A DNA stretch of 64,000 bases from Ichthyophis bannanicus. Lineage: Eukaryota; Chordata; Amphibia; Gymnophiona; Ichthyophiidae. The notes below the pieces were generated by a model. The model saw only the letters and a program-made list of their open reading frames with translations, did no database searches and was not told the DNA's origin. Where the stretch lies: NCBI GenBank assembly GCA_033557465.1, contig CM066033.1, positions 1,304,697,519 through 1,304,761,518 of the forward strand. Reading direction: 5' to 3'. Made by a program: the position numbers and the translations under genes. Below are positions 22,037 to 33,700 of the stretch, one piece after another; within the stretch, counting starts at the first letter, position 1; every line of letters begins with the position of its first letter.

Positions 22037-22192
22037 TCTCCAGGACCAAGCAGGAAGTCAGTCCTCACATATGGGTGACATCGGCACCGACGGAGCCCCC
22101 GTGTGGAGCATTTCCCCAGCTTTCATAGAAAGCCTTGGGAATGCAGCGTGCATGCGTGGTCCCCTTCCCGCCCAAGGGTGCCATCTTGCTCG
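22037..22192 (+). repeat. DIRS left inverted terminal repeat
   Basis: It matches the complement of 27533-27684 with few differences. The outer edge (TCTCCAGGACCAAGCAGG) is also complemented inside the internal complementary region. It probably contains the promoter. Confidence 0.88.
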
Positions 22193-22394
22193 AGGAAGAA
22201 GTTGATTTTCTCTGCGTTAACCTGTTTTTCTTTGGTTCTACGCCGGTTTCCCTTTCCCGCCTGGGCCCGATACGTCGGTATCGAGCCTGGATCTCTTTTT
22301 CGGTTTTTATCCTTAGTGGCTAGCGTTCGCACTATTTTTTCTTTTTTCACTGGAAGCCCTGTCTTTTGACCTTGCAGGGGCCCTTTTTCCCCCG

Positions 22395-24235
22395 ATGGCT
22401 GCCAGCGGGTTTAAAAAGTGTGATCGGTGTAAGAAACTTATGTCTCTCACCGATACACATGACTGCTGCCTCCGGTGCCTTGGACCTGATCATGACCCGA
22501 TGATCTGTGGTCTGTGTGGGAAGCTGTCCTCTAAGGCGTTAAGGAGTCAGCAGCACCAAAAGGAAAGAATCTTCTCCGACTCCGCGTCCAGTAGGGCCCG
22601 GACCTCGTCAGAGGCCTCGACATCTCGGGACTCCGGCCCCAAGCAGCTTCGAGGCTCCTTTGAAAGGGGGTCTCCGTCACGGGAGCATCGTAAGAAGAAA
22701 AAACCCATGAGGGCGGGGTCGGTGGATGCCCTTGGCTCCTCGAGGGCCAAGTCGCATAGCCCCGAGCGCCGTCCCGGGTCTTTGGAGTCGGAGAGGCCTG
22801 CAAAACAACCTCGTGTGGAGATGGAGTCCCCGGGTCTTGTGAGTACTGTAGTCCTCGTGGACTCACCTCCAGGGAGCCGACGTTGGGCCTGGCGCCGCCG
22901 GGGCCCGAGTCGGGGGCTGCTGAGTCTCCTGAGCTCGGACTCAGGTTGACGGCCTTGTAGAGCAGCTTAGCTGCCTTCATGGAACAGAAGCGGGCACTGA
23001 TCGCCGGTCTCACCGGTGCATCTGCCCCAACCACCGGGACATCGACGTCCAAGTCGACCCCGGAGGCCGAGCCGATCCTCGAGTCCATGCGAGCTCGAGT
23101 CGATCCTCGGCCAAGGTCCCCCTCGGCCTCCCGTTTGGGACCGAGCTCGTCGATGCCGGTACCCTCGGCGTCGGGGCAGATGGCATCAATGCCTGCCCGA
23201 CCGGAGCCGCTCGATTCCTCATCCGAGGAGTCCAGCTGGGAGATGGAGGATGAGGAGTCACCCGACACCTTTCGGACTCAGTGCGTTCCTTCGGACTCGC
23301 CCGAGTCCGAGCCTCGGAGAAGGTTCCCCCTGGAGGATACCCGGTTCTCGGACTTCGTGCAGGACATGGCCAAGGCTTTGGCATTCCCCGCGGATCCTGA
23401 GGAGGAGCCTCGAGCCGAGGAGCTCGAGGCCCTACAGTATGACTCTCTTCCGAAGGAGGCCTTTACTGTTCCGGTTCCTCCGATGCTGGAACGGTTGCTC
23501 TTCCGCATGTGGCAGGCGCCGGCATCTACGCCGGTTTTAAGCAAGCAGGTCGATTCCATCTATCGAGTCCGCAAGAGCCCCGGGTTCCAAAAGGCACAAT
23601 TACCGCACCACTCCATGGTTGTGGAATCGGCCATGCATTGTCTGAAGAGTCAGAAGATGCACTCCTTGGTGCCTCCCGGCCGGGAGGCCCAGAACCTGGA
23701 CGCCCTCGGTAAGAAGTGCTTCCAGGGCTCTATGCTTGCTTGCCGTGTCCAGACCTACCAGCTGTACATGGGCATGTACCTTCGAGACCTGGCGAAGGAG
23801 ATTGCCGGGTTCTCTGCTGGTCTCTCCGAGGAACCTTTGCAGAGGTTCCATGCTCTGTCCTCGGGTATTCGTGAGTGCTCGAAGTTTATATCTCGAGCAG
23901 CCTATGATGGCTTCGAGGCTTCGGCCCGAGTAGCCGCAGCCGGCATCGGTACACGCTGTCAGGCTTGGCTACAGTCATTGGGCCTTGAGCCATGGGTGCA
24001 GGACAAGTTGGTCGATGTCCCCTGCCGAGGTGAAAACCTCTTTGGCAAGCCCATGGCTGACAAGGCTGCCGAACTCGAGACCGAGACTCTTACCTGGACA
24101 AGGCTGTCCAGAAAAACCTCTGCCCCTTCTCAGAAGAAGAAGGGCTCGGGAAAAAAGACCTTTTACCCAAGGAAGTCATCTGCCTATAAACAGTACCCTC
24201 ATTACCAGGCCTCTGTAGCTCCTCAACAGGGTTAG
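22395..24235 (+). pseudogene. DIRS ORF1 (gag-like), frameshifted
   Basis: The first part (ATG 22395, 184 codons to a stop at 22949) starts with a cysteine/histidine cluster, CDRC...HDCCLRC..PDHDPMICGLC, a likely zinc-binding region. A Ser/Arg-rich linker follows. The frame then shifts, and the next part (22979-24235, 418 codons) carries an acidic region and a conserved helical gag domain (ALPKEAFTVPVPP-like region, HHSMVVESAMHCL, YLRDLAKEIAGF). It ends in a Lys-rich tail. A TAG at 22958-22960 also blocks the second frame. The product would package the RNA. The 245-codon frame on the opposite strand is a shadow. The boundary of the frameshift is uncertain. Confidence 0.85.
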
Positions 24236-24254
24236 CAGGCCAAGGGGCAGGGTC

Positions 24255-26237
24255 ATGGGCCCCGTAGACAGAAGGCGCCCAAGCCTCCTACTCCGGCTCC
24301 TGCTCAGTAGGGTGGGGGATTTTGACTGCATTGGCATAGCCTCTCCTCCTCAGCTGGCCCCCATCAGCACTGGAGGCAGGCTGGCCCTGTTCGCCCAAAG
24401 GTGGTCAGCCGTCACAAGGGATACCTGGGTTCTAAGTATAGTCCAGAAGGGCTATCTCCTCCACTTCTACCAGGTACCTTCCTCCTATTTTCCAGGGGAG
24501 CCTCCCAGACTCCCTCTGCACAGGGACTTACTCCTGCAGGAGTTGGCAGGTCTTCTGAAGGAACAGGCAGTGGAACCAGTGCCCCACCACCTGAGAGGTC
24601 ACGGCTTCTATTCCAGGTACTTCCTGGTACCAAAGAGAACAGAAGGCCTCAGACCCATCCTAGACTTGCGAAACCTGAACAAGTTCCTGGAGAGGGAAAA
24701 GTTCAAGATGCTTACCCTTGGAATCCTGCTGCCCTACCTCCAGCAGGGAGATTGGCTATGCTCCTTAGATCTAAAGGATGCTTATACTCACATCCTTATT
24801 CATCCAGACCACAGACAATATCTCAGATTTGTAGTGGGAGGAAACCATTATCAGTACAGAATACTGCCTTTTGGCCTTACATCCGCCCCCAGGGTATTCA
24901 CCAAGTGCCTGGCGGTGGTAGCGGCCTACCTCAGGGTTCAAGGCCTCTTTGTCTTTCCATATCTGGACGATTGGCTCATCAGGGGTCAATCCCCGCAAGA
25001 GGCCAATCATGCCACCTTTCGCACTGTCGCTCTGCTTCAGCACCTAGGATTTGTCATAAACTTCGCAAAGTCCAGTTTGCAACCCTCCCAGAACATGGAG
25101 TTCATTGGAGCTCGACTGGACACCTTTCAGGCAAAGGCCTTTCTACCAGTGGACAGGGCCCACAGATTGATGGCTCTAGCCAGGCTATTCCACAGCAATT
25201 CTCTGGTCTCCACCAGACAATTCCTGAAGCTCTTAGGCCACATGGCATCCACGGTCTATGTGACTCCAAATGCCTGTTTGCACATGAGGCCAGCTCAATG
25301 GGGCCTCTGGACTCAGTGGCACCAGGCCACAGGAAGCCTCACGGACAAAGTAAGGGTGTCCAGCCTACTGCAGTCTTCTCTGCAATAGTGGTTTCATCTT
25401 CCGAATCTAGTGCAAGGGGTGCCTTTTCAGGCACTTCCACACTCTCAGGTGCTGACAACTGATGCTTCTCTTCAAGGTTGGGGTGCACATTGCCAAGGGG
25501 CATGTACTCAAGGCCTGTGGACTCCTTGGGAGGCCGCACAGCAGATCAATCTCTTAGAACTGAAAGCTATCTGCTTAGCCCTGAGAACTTTCTGTCATCT
25601 CATCTCTCACCAGTCCGTCTTGGTTCAGACGGACAATCAAGTGGCTATGTTCTATGTGAACAAACAAGGGGGCACAGGGTCCCGCCTTCTCTGTCAGGAA
25701 GCGCAGAAACTGTGCTCCTGGGCAGTCAATCATGGCATTCTTCTCAAAGCAGTATACCTCCCAGGTCAGGAGAATTACCTGGCGGACAGATTGAGCAGGA
25801 TTCTGCAGCCACACGAATGGCAATTGAACCCTTTAGTGGTTCAACAGATCTTCCTGAGATAGGGTCTTCCAACCATAGATCTCTTTGCCAGTCCTCTGAA
25901 CCGTCAACCATCCAGGTTCTGTTCCAGACAACCGCATCCTCTCAGAGTAGCAGCAGATGCGTTTCTCATTCCATGGTCTACAGGCCTACTATATGTGTTT
26001 CCTCCCACGCCTCTAGTGTCCAAGACACTATTCAAGGTGACCCGGGACAAGGCCTCAGTGATTCTGGTGGCCCCCAGGTGGCCAAGGCAACCCTGGTTCC
26101 CACTGCTGTTGCAACTGGCGGTGGACACTCCTCTTCCTCTGGGGATGCAACCCGATCTCCTTTCTCAGGAGCAGGGATCCCTCTTGCACCCCACTCTCCA
26201 GTCCCTCAATTTGATGGCCTGGCTGCTGAAAGGTTAG
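24255..26237 (+). pseudogene. DIRS pol: reverse transcriptase, RNase H and methylase-like domain, two stops
   Basis: One frame carries everything. The RT has RGHGFYSRYFLVPKR, RPILDLRNLNKFL, SLDLKDAYTHILI and PFGLTSAPR, with YLDD at residues 236-239. RNase H follows: LTTDASLQGWGAHC, LLELKA, VQTDNQVAMFYVNKQGG and YLADRLSR. The last part, PTIDLFASPLN...SRF, DAFLIPW and VILVAPRWPRQPW, is the methyltransferase-like domain typical of DIRS. Two TAG codons (25386-25388, 25860-25862) interrupt it; each falls where relatives have tryptophan, so each could be TGG to TAG. It starts 20 bp after gag. Catalytic residues are otherwise retained. Confidence 0.92.
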
Positions 26238-26239
26238 TC

Positions 26240-27348
26240 CTAGCACCTTTACTACTGCCTAGGGAAGTGGAGGACGTAGTCTTGGCCTCTAGGAGGCAGT
26301 CCACCAGAAAGTCTTATGCCTGGTACCAGTGGTACTGCGGTATTTGCTTCACCTGTCCAACCTGTTCGGCCTTAAGTCCAATTCTGTTAGAGTTCATCTT
26401 AGTGCTCTTTCAGCACACCACTCACAGGTGGAGGGTCAGTCTCTCTCCAGTTATCCTTTGGTGGTTCACTTCCTCAGAGGCCTGCTTTTGCTTAAGCCTC
26501 CAGTGCGTCCACCTGCCACTGAATGGGATTTAAATGTGGTCTTGCAACGTCTTACTTGCCCACCATTTGAACCTATGGCTACTTGCCCTCTGCGTTTTCT
26601 GTCCTGGAAAATGCTACTTCTGGTAGCCCTTACCTCAGCAAGGCAAGTGAGTGAGCTTCAGGCCCTAGTATCAGAAGCACCTTATACTAGGTTCTATAGG
26701 AACAGGGTAGTCTTACGGACTCACCCTAAGTTCCTTCCAAAGGTTGTCTCCTCCTTCCACCTCAATCAGGAGGTGGTTCTTCTGACTTTCTTTCCCAGGC
26801 CTCATGCTAGCCGGGCTGAGATGGTCTTGCATACCCTGTACTGTAGGAGGGCGTTGTCCTTCTACCTTGACCGTACGCAGGAGCACTGGAGGGCGGTTCA
26901 ACTCTTCGTCTCTTATGACCCCAATAAGTTGGGGTTGGCTGTCTCCAAGCATACTTTGTCCATATGGGTAGCTGACTGCATCGCCTGGGCTTACAGGGCA
27001 GCCGGCCTCTGGTTGCAGGGTCGAGTTACGGCTCACCGTGTCAGGGCGAAGGCTGCGTCAGTGGCTCACCTCCGCTCTGTTCCGTTGGCAGACATCTGCC
27101 GGGCCGCTACTTGGTCTTCAAGCCAGACTTTTGCGGACCACTACTGCCTTGAGAGGGAGTCCTGCAGGGACAGTACTTTCGGGCAAGCGGTACTCCATAA
27201 TCTCTTTGGTCTAGGCAACTCCTACCCTCCGGCCCTGGTGTTGGACTACCTTTCGGGGGCGTTATCAGAGAAGATTCTGTTCTTGCATGCTGAGGCTCTA
27301 GAGGGAGCTCAAGTTTTCAGTTTGGGGCCTCTGGTAGCCCTGAGCTAG
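26240..27348 (+). pseudogene. DIRS tyrosine recombinase
   Basis: The N-terminal arm reads PREVEDVVLASRRQSTRKSY. The frame then shifts near 26329 and continues to 27348 (RYLLHLSNLFGLKSNSVRVH). The catalytic domain shows the first arginine in LVALTSARQVSELQAL, the H-x-x-R box as AHRVRAKAASVA and the ADICRAATWSSSQTFADHY segment, whose final tyrosine is the expected nucleophile. The enzyme integrates the circular DNA form. One frameshift inactivates this copy. Family relatives usually show AHSTR rather than AHRVR, but both key residues are kept. Confidence 0.9.
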
Positions 27349-27355
27349 GGAGTCC

Positions 27356-27453
27356 CATATGTGAGGACTGACTTCCTGCCTGGTCCTGGATAAAGAGTAG
27401 TTACTCACCTATAACAGGTGTTCTCCAGGAGCAGCAGGAATCAGTCCTCAAAA
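27356..27453. repeat. DIRS internal complementary region
   Basis: The first part (CCATATGTGAGGACTGACTT) complements the outer left terminal repeat. The second part (AAAGAGTAGTTACTCACC onward) complements the outer right terminal repeat (27655-27715). This is the arrangement used by DIRS elements to rebuild termini through a circular intermediate. Confidence 0.87.
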
Positions 27454-27532
27454 CCCTCCCTCCTCCCCTTGGAGTTGCAGTCATATGATTTATTTTTGAT
27501 ATTTTTGCTGTCTTTTAGCTATGTCATCAGAC

Positions 27533-27715
27533 TGAGCAAGATGGCACCCTTGGGCGGGAAGGGGACCGCGCATGCACGCTGCATTCCCAAAGGCTTTCTA
27601 TGAAATCTGGGGAAATGCTCCGCACGGGGGCTCCGTCGGCGCCGATGTCACCCATATGTGAGGACTGATTCCTGCTGCTCCTGGAGAACACCTGTTACAG
27701 GTGAGTAACTACTCT
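27533..27715 (-). repeat. DIRS right inverted terminal repeat
   Basis: Its complement matches the left terminal repeat and extends about 30 bp further to AAAGAGTAGTTACTCACC. Differences from the left copy are few, several of them at CpG sites (GGCGCC versus GGCACC). Confidence 0.87.
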
Positions 27716-28365
27716 TTATTTCACCCAGGAGGAGGAATAAGTCCTCCTGGATGTCAGAGGACCGCGGAGCCTGGCAATCTCAAAGAGGTGAAGGGATGCC
27801 GGGGAAGTCCCGCAGCCCAAACCTGGCCATGGGAGGCCAGATCGGGGGTCTGGCAGTGGGGAAAGAGCCTTTTCTTTGGTGGTTGGGATGCCATGGCACT
27901 GTGGCTCCATTCAGGAGCCTGGCTGAGTTAACCAGGGATCTGCTGGGTATGCAGTTGATCAGAATCGGGCCACAGCCTGTAAGTCCAGGCCAGTAGACCC
28001 AGTTCTAATCCCTCAGGCACATCTAGCCCCCACGGGATTGGATGCTACCACTGTGCGCCCAGATTCTAATCAGCTATACAGGGGCAGGACGGCCAGGATA
28101 GAATTGCCCTCTTTGTCTTTAGACCCCAGGACAAGAACTGCCACATTACCACAAACCATAACAACTATCGGACCAAATCACTCAGTTCAACTTCCTCCAC
28201 TCCACCGTTACTGTTTTTGTACATAAGTTATGCTATTAAGCCATATTACCCTGGATTGTACCTTATGTTTATTATAACCACCTTTTACTAGTTATATTAG
28301 TCTGCATTAATATTCCTCGTAACTCACCTGTCTCATTATAACCAATTCATTTAAATGCACTAAAT
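27716..28365. other. Unrecognised sequence, possibly L2-like 3' UTR at its right end
   Basis: It begins with the short palindrome AGGAGGAGGAATAAGTCCTCCT just outside the DIRS end. There is no coding domain. The right part (about 28230-28365) is AT-rich and runs into a tail-like hairpin, suggesting retroelement 3' UTR. Confidence 0.4.
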
Positions 28366-28910
28366 TCTTTGTAAAACATCTTGATTGGTAGAACAATGGT
28401 ATAAAAAAGATGTTAAGAAAAAAAATAACCACTTTTCATCCCAGATAGTAAAGGGGTACAAAACGTTTACATCACAATGAACAAATATTACTAGAAAAAC
28501 AAGACAAACATGAACCATCAAGCTTTAGACCGGCACGGCCCTGGAAGGACATATGATACATTAGGACAGTTTCTACAGTGTTTGCATTGATAAACAGGGT
28601 ATGGACACACTAGGGAAGCCTAAGGGAAAGGGAACAGTGAGCTCTTCCCAGTCTCGGGTCGACAAACCTGAAGAGGACTAACCCAAGAGCATTAAGGAAA
28701 GAAACAAATGAAATGCCAGGTTTTTAAGGAGGCCTTAAACTTTAGATAACTGGATTCCCCTCGAAGTTTAGAGAACAACTTATTGTATGATAAAGGAGTG
28801 GTAAAGGTATTAATGAAAAAGGTTGTGAGGATTTAAAGGGGCACAAAGAGGTATGTTGGCAAGAGGATGTTATTAAAACATACAAAAATAAGTTCATAAA
28901 TAGAGGGGAA
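28366..28910. repeat. Unclassified interspersed repeat A, copy 2
   Basis: Nearly the same sequence as 5669-6117 plus 8800-8910, without the hAT insertion. The tail-like hairpin AACATCTTGAT...AAAAGATGTTA is at the left end. No protein is recognised. Confidence 0.75.
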
Positions 28911-29340
28911 TAACTTGCACAGAGTGGCAGGTACAACCTTAAACAAAGACATAGAGGGGGTAACTTGCAGGGAGCGGCAGGTACAACCCTAAACAAAGGC
29001 ATAGAGGGGGGTAACTTGCATGGAGCGGCAGGTACAACCCTAAACAAAGGCATAGAGGGGGGTAACTTGTATGGAGCGGCAGGTACAACCCTAAACAAAG
29101 GCATAGAGGGGGGTAACTTGTATGGAGCGGCAGGTACAACCCTAAACAAAGGCATAGAGGGGGTAACTTGCACAGAGTGGCAGGTACAACCCTAAACAAA
29201 GGCATAGAGGGGGGTAACCTGTATGGAGCGGCAGGTACAACCCTAAACAAAGACATAGAGGGAGGTAACTTGCATGAAGCGGCAGGTACAACCCTAAACA
29301 AAGACATAGAGGGGGGTAACTTGCATGGAGCGGCAGGTGA
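28911..29340. repeat. 51-bp tandem array (about eight units)
   Basis: GTAACTTG recurs at spacings of 51, 51, 51, 50, 51, 51 and 51 bp. Each unit reads TAACTTGYATGGAGCGGCAG then GTACAACCCTAAACAAAG and GCATAGAGGGGG. Because 51 is divisible by three, all frames stay open and give false 17-residue repeat proteins (NLYGAAGTTLNKGIEGG on plus). Part of the unit resembles CR1 3' UTR sequence such as that near 62.83 kb, so it may be an expansion of a CR1 end. Confidence 0.92.
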
Positions 29341-29346
29341 AACTCT

Positions 29347-29590
29347 ATGTGCCCGATATTCAGCTGTGGCGGCTAGCCATCTTTACTAAACAAAAGACAC
29401 GGACATTCAATGCTCGGGCCGTATGTGACCACCGGCACTGAATATCTGGGTTGGCCGGATAGTGGCAAAGCTAACCAAGCAGTGGTGATATTCAGTCGCT
29501 CCTTGGTTAGCTCCAGAGGCGAAAGTTATGCCACCCTTTAAGGTGCTCAGCAATAACCGGGCAGCAGCTGAATATCGCTGAACACGCTAG
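29347..29590. mobile_element. MITE-like fragment
   Basis: It starts GCCCGATATTCAGCTGTGGCGGCTAGCC and contains GGGCCGTATGTGACCACCGGCACTGAATATC, words shared with 20.65 and 49.79 kb. It is non-coding and its right end is unclear. Confidence 0.5.
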
Positions 29591-30204
29591 GGAAGAATAT
29601 CACTACTATAAGAATCTGGAACAGGATTGACCGCAATCTCTTTACTACAGTGCTCAAAACTGGGAAAAATACACTAGCTATCTGTGTGTAGATGCAAGAA
29701 GCAGATCAGGAGATAGGGAGGTGGTGGCTGATCAAGCCCTAAAAGGGAGAAGGGAAGGAAGAGAGAAGCCTGATCAGGTCCCGAGAGAGAGAGAACCACG
29801 ACACAGGTAAGTTAATTTTCAGTAAAATGTCTGGAGAAAACTTTCAAAAGTCTAATCTAGACATTTCACATGAATTCAGCAGTGCCACTAGATACATTAA
29901 TATAAGTTATATATAAAGATATACTTATACATAGGTGTGCTGAATATGTATAAGACCCCGAATATTGGCCCTTGAGGGGGTGATTTTATATGGACTATGT
30001 GGAAAGTGACGTACAAGGTACACACACAAGTCCCTACTTTCAAGGATTTACATGCATGAATGGGCCATTACATGCGTATTTTGCCCGGACACTATTCTGT
30101 AAGCGCATGTGTAAGTGTTCATCGCACGTACCTTCCGGTGAGCTGTGCCCAGGAGCAGTGCTTGGGCGGAATATTAGCACATCCTTGGCTGACATGCGTA
30201 AGTT
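29591..30204. other. Unrecognised sequence
   Basis: No gene. A CCGAATATTGGCCC at about 29955 resembles a MITE end, and the stretch 29975-30190 is rich in GCATG and ACGTAC words. No boundaries could be set. Confidence 0.35.
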
Positions 30205-30386
30205 ATGTTTATATCGTCTTTATTGAAACCAAAGAAATACAAACGACCACCCCTGGCCCATGAGGACACTGAGAGTGCCAGGGCAGGGGCTGTCACAAAC
30301 AGGAAACATAATTCTCTGGGTTTTTACATAAGAAGTATCAACCATAACTCCCCTCCCCATCCCCCCTCCCAGAGGAGTTCGATTCA
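30205..30386 (-). repeat. Possible older L1-type 3' end that received the L1 insertion
   Basis: TTTATTGAAACCAAAGAAATACAAACG and C-rich blocks resemble the minus-strand 3' end of an L1. The sequence continues after the younger L1 at 36930-37030. Identification is weak. Confidence 0.35.
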
Positions 30387-30773
30387 AATATGGGCAGTTT
30401 TTTTTTTTTTTTTGTTTTTTTTTTTTTTTGTTTATTGAAAGGCTTCCAAAGAATACATAACATCATAAACCACAAAGATCTTCAAAAAGGGAGCAATAAC
30501 AATAACACAACGCCAGATCACAATGGCATTCAACAGTATGCCTTCACTTTTACAGTTTTAAAGTGATGAACCCAAAAGCTGTAACCCCCCCCCCCCAACC
30601 TCCCCCCCCCGACACCTCCCTGGCCCAGGATCCCCCTCCCATCCAACCCCCCAATTCCCCCCTCTATAGCTCGCTAAGGTTCAAGGACAGGGAGGGTGAT
30701 GAGCAGCAGATATACTCAAGGGACAGACTCCCTTATAAAGTTTTACAAATTCCCCCCTATTTATCCAATACAA

Positions 30774-33700
30774 TCACGCACCATAACGAGAGACAAAAGG
30801 CGCCCACACCAACTCAAAGTGTGCCAGGCGCATTCTACTGATCGCCACCCCTCGTTCCATTGTATACATATCCCACATCCATTCCCGCCAAATCTGGAAG
30901 GAGGGGGCTAAGACACTCTTCCAGGCTGCTGCAAGGGATAGCCTAGCTGCATTCAGGCCATGGCGAAGCAGAGTGAGTTGCGGAGCCCGTGCTCCCGGCA
31001 CCGCGGCCCCAAATAAGAAAATCCCCGGATCCCAGGGGACACTCACTCCCAGAAGCAATTGCATCCGAAATTGTATACCCCTCCAATAGGCGCGAATGCG
31101 GGGGCAGTCCCACCAAATATGCCCTAAGGTACCCCGATGTCCACAGTTACGCCAGCAGAGGTCAACCGCCCCAGGATAGATGCGCGCGATCCGCGTCGGA
31201 GTCATGTACCATCGGTACAATATTTTATAGTTGGTCTCACGGGCATTAATCGCTACCGCGCTTTTCCACAGGTGGGTTTCTGCCCGTTCCCATTGCTGCT
31301 CAGTGTAGGAAAGGTTCAGGTCGGAGTTCCAGAGTTCCCTGTGTCTGGTAGAACACGGTTGGGAACCCTGCAAGTGAGCATAGAGGGTCGCCACAAGTCC
31401 CTTCGTGGTGGTGCACCCCTCGCAGTAACGTTCCAAATCTGTCAAGGCCCTCGCAACTTGTGGTCGCACAAGCCTGGATCGAACCCAATGTATCACTTGC
31501 AGATATTGATAATGTTGCCTGGCTGGAATGTCAAATTCCGCTTGCAACGCACGAAAGGGCTGCAATTGTCCATCGTCAAAAAGCTGTCCGACCCTACTAA
31601 GACCTCGATGTCCCCACTGCCGAAAAACTACATCACTCAACCCCGGTGGGAAGGAGGCATTATCTACTAATGGGGCTAAAGGGGTTAGGTCCATGTCGCG
31701 AGATCGAAAGTGCCGATCCCAACAGCGAAAGGTATGAAGGATATAGGGATTGTTAATGCACTTACCACGACGCAGTTTCGGGCCTAACCACAGCCAATCT
31801 CCCAAGCCAGCTCCCCCCGCCAAATTCATTTCCAGTTGCACCCACCGCTTAGTGCTATCCGCAATCATCCACTCCACCCCCGCCCGGCATTGCGCCGCCG
31901 CATAGAACCAATGCAAGTTGGGCATGCCCATGCCTCCAGAGCGCGTCCGGGCATAAAGAACCTGTCGCGCCAGGCGTGGGCGGCGATAGTGCCAAATGAA
32001 TTTCATGAGCAACTGCTGCCAGGTCGCCAAGGTAGCCCGCGCAATGGGAAGCGGCAGGACCTGAAAAAAATAAAGGAAGCGGGGGACAACCACCATCTTA
32101 ACTACAGCTATACGCCCAAACCAAGAGAGGAGCAAGCCCTTCCAGATTTCTAGGTCCCGCCGGACCTGGCGAAGCAAGGGATCATAGTTGGCCCTAAAAA
32201 GGTCTGTCCGCTCTACAGTCAATTGCACCCCTAGATAACGTAAAGCCCCGGACACCCAGCGAAGAGGGTAGGCCGCTTGGAGCTCCGCACAGACCGCCCC
32301 AGAAACCCCAACATTCAGAATCTCCGATTTAGTATAGTTGATTTTGAAACCAGAGACCCGCGCATAGTTATTAAACAGCTGCATCGCAATTGGAAGAGAG
32401 GTGGACGGGTCCACCAGGGACAGTATGATATCATCCGCAAAAAGCGCAATCCTATAATCCTCCGGGCCAATGTGGACTCCCTTCAAGCTTAAATGCTCTC
32501 GGAAGCTCTGGGCCAAGGGTTCCATCGCGAGAGCAAAAAGAAGGGGCGAAAGAGGGCAACCCTGTCGCGTGCCCCGCTCCAGCAGGAAGCGTCTCGAGTG
32601 TCCCCCATTGACCCGAACGCACGCCTGGGGCATCTGATAAAGACTACGTACCCAGCTGATATAATTGGGGCCGAAGCCCATTTTCTCCAAAACACACCAT
32701 AAATATTCCCAGTGAACCCGATCAAAGGCTTTTTCTGCGTCAATTCCCACCAGGAGAGCTGGTTGTGGGTCCCGCTGGGCTACGTGAATGACCTGTAACA
32801 TACGCCTAATGTTATCTGCTGCCTGGCGCCCTGGCACGAATCCCACCTGATCCGGATGAACCAAGCCCGGAAGAACCCGATTTAGGCGCGTCGCCAGTAT
32901 AGAGGCAAAGATTTTAACATCAACATTTAACAAAGAGATGGGGCGGTAGGACGCCGCATCATGTAATGGTTTACCAGGCTTGGGTATCATAACAATCAAC
33001 GCCTCACGCTGGGATGGTGGTAAAGAGGCCCCTCCCAAGATCTCATTAAACAAGATGGTCAAGGTGGGCGCCAATTGTGCTCGAAACTGCTTGTAATATT
33101 CTGCTGGAAGGCCATCAGCACCTGGCGCACTCCCAGTTTTCAGTCGTCGAATTGCGATTTCCACTTCATCTACCGTTACTGCAGATTCTAGCTGAGCTCG
33201 GTCAGAATCTGAAAGATGCGGCAGATCAATCCCCCGCAAATAGTCCTGTACACTATCCCGCTCAAAGGACTCTGCCTTATAAAGCTGCTCCAAGAAGTCA
33301 GCAAACAAATCGCGTATCTCCCGTGAGATAACCCTCTTCTGTCCCCCAGCGTCGCGCAGTTCGCGTACCACTCGCGCGGATTGTTGTTGGCGAAGACGCA
33401 AAGCTAGGAAGCGGCCCGTCTTATTCCCATGCTCATAAAACGTTTGTCGTAGCTTCCGACGCTTATTATCTAACTCTTTCTGCAAACATGCATCCAAGGA
33501 GGCTCGTGCTGCCCGCCACTGACGCAAAACCTGCCGCGAGCCAGTTCGGGCATGCTCCGCGCCCAAACGGGCAGCCTCCGCCACCAACTGTTCGCGCTCA
33601 CGCGTCCACTTCTTGCGCGTGGCAGCCGCTTCCGCCATGAGTTGACCACGAGCCGTAGCTTTGTAAGCATCCCACACCGTGGGGAGAGGAACATCTCCAG

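Larger units (their letters stand above)
22037..27715 (+). mobile_element. DIRS-type tyrosine-recombinase retrotransposon, structurally near complete
   Basis: DIRS elements integrate through circular DNA with a tyrosine recombinase and make no target duplication. Inverted terminal repeats lie at about 22037-22192 and 27533-27684, with a right extension to 27715. The shared sequence includes GGTGACATCGGC and GGAATGCAGCGTGCATGCG. An internal complementary region (27356-27453) joins the complement of the left outer edge to that of the right outer edge. Between them lie gag-like, RT/RNase H/methylase and recombinase frames in the standard order. Two stops and at least two frameshifts make it defective, but decay is mild. 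Confidence 0.93.

Noticed and set aside
22531..23268. 245-codon minus-strand frame opposite DIRS ORF1
   Set aside because: It mirrors the Ser/Arg/Glu-rich gag sequence, and the plus strand has the recognisable zinc cluster and gag context.
28911..29340. CRISPR-like array
   Set aside because: Units are contiguous head-to-tail repeats without variable spacers, in an animal-type genome.
28965..29389. Plus- and minus-strand open frames with a 17-residue repeat
   Set aside because: They are produced by the 51-bp tandem array, open in several frames on both strands, and show no domain.
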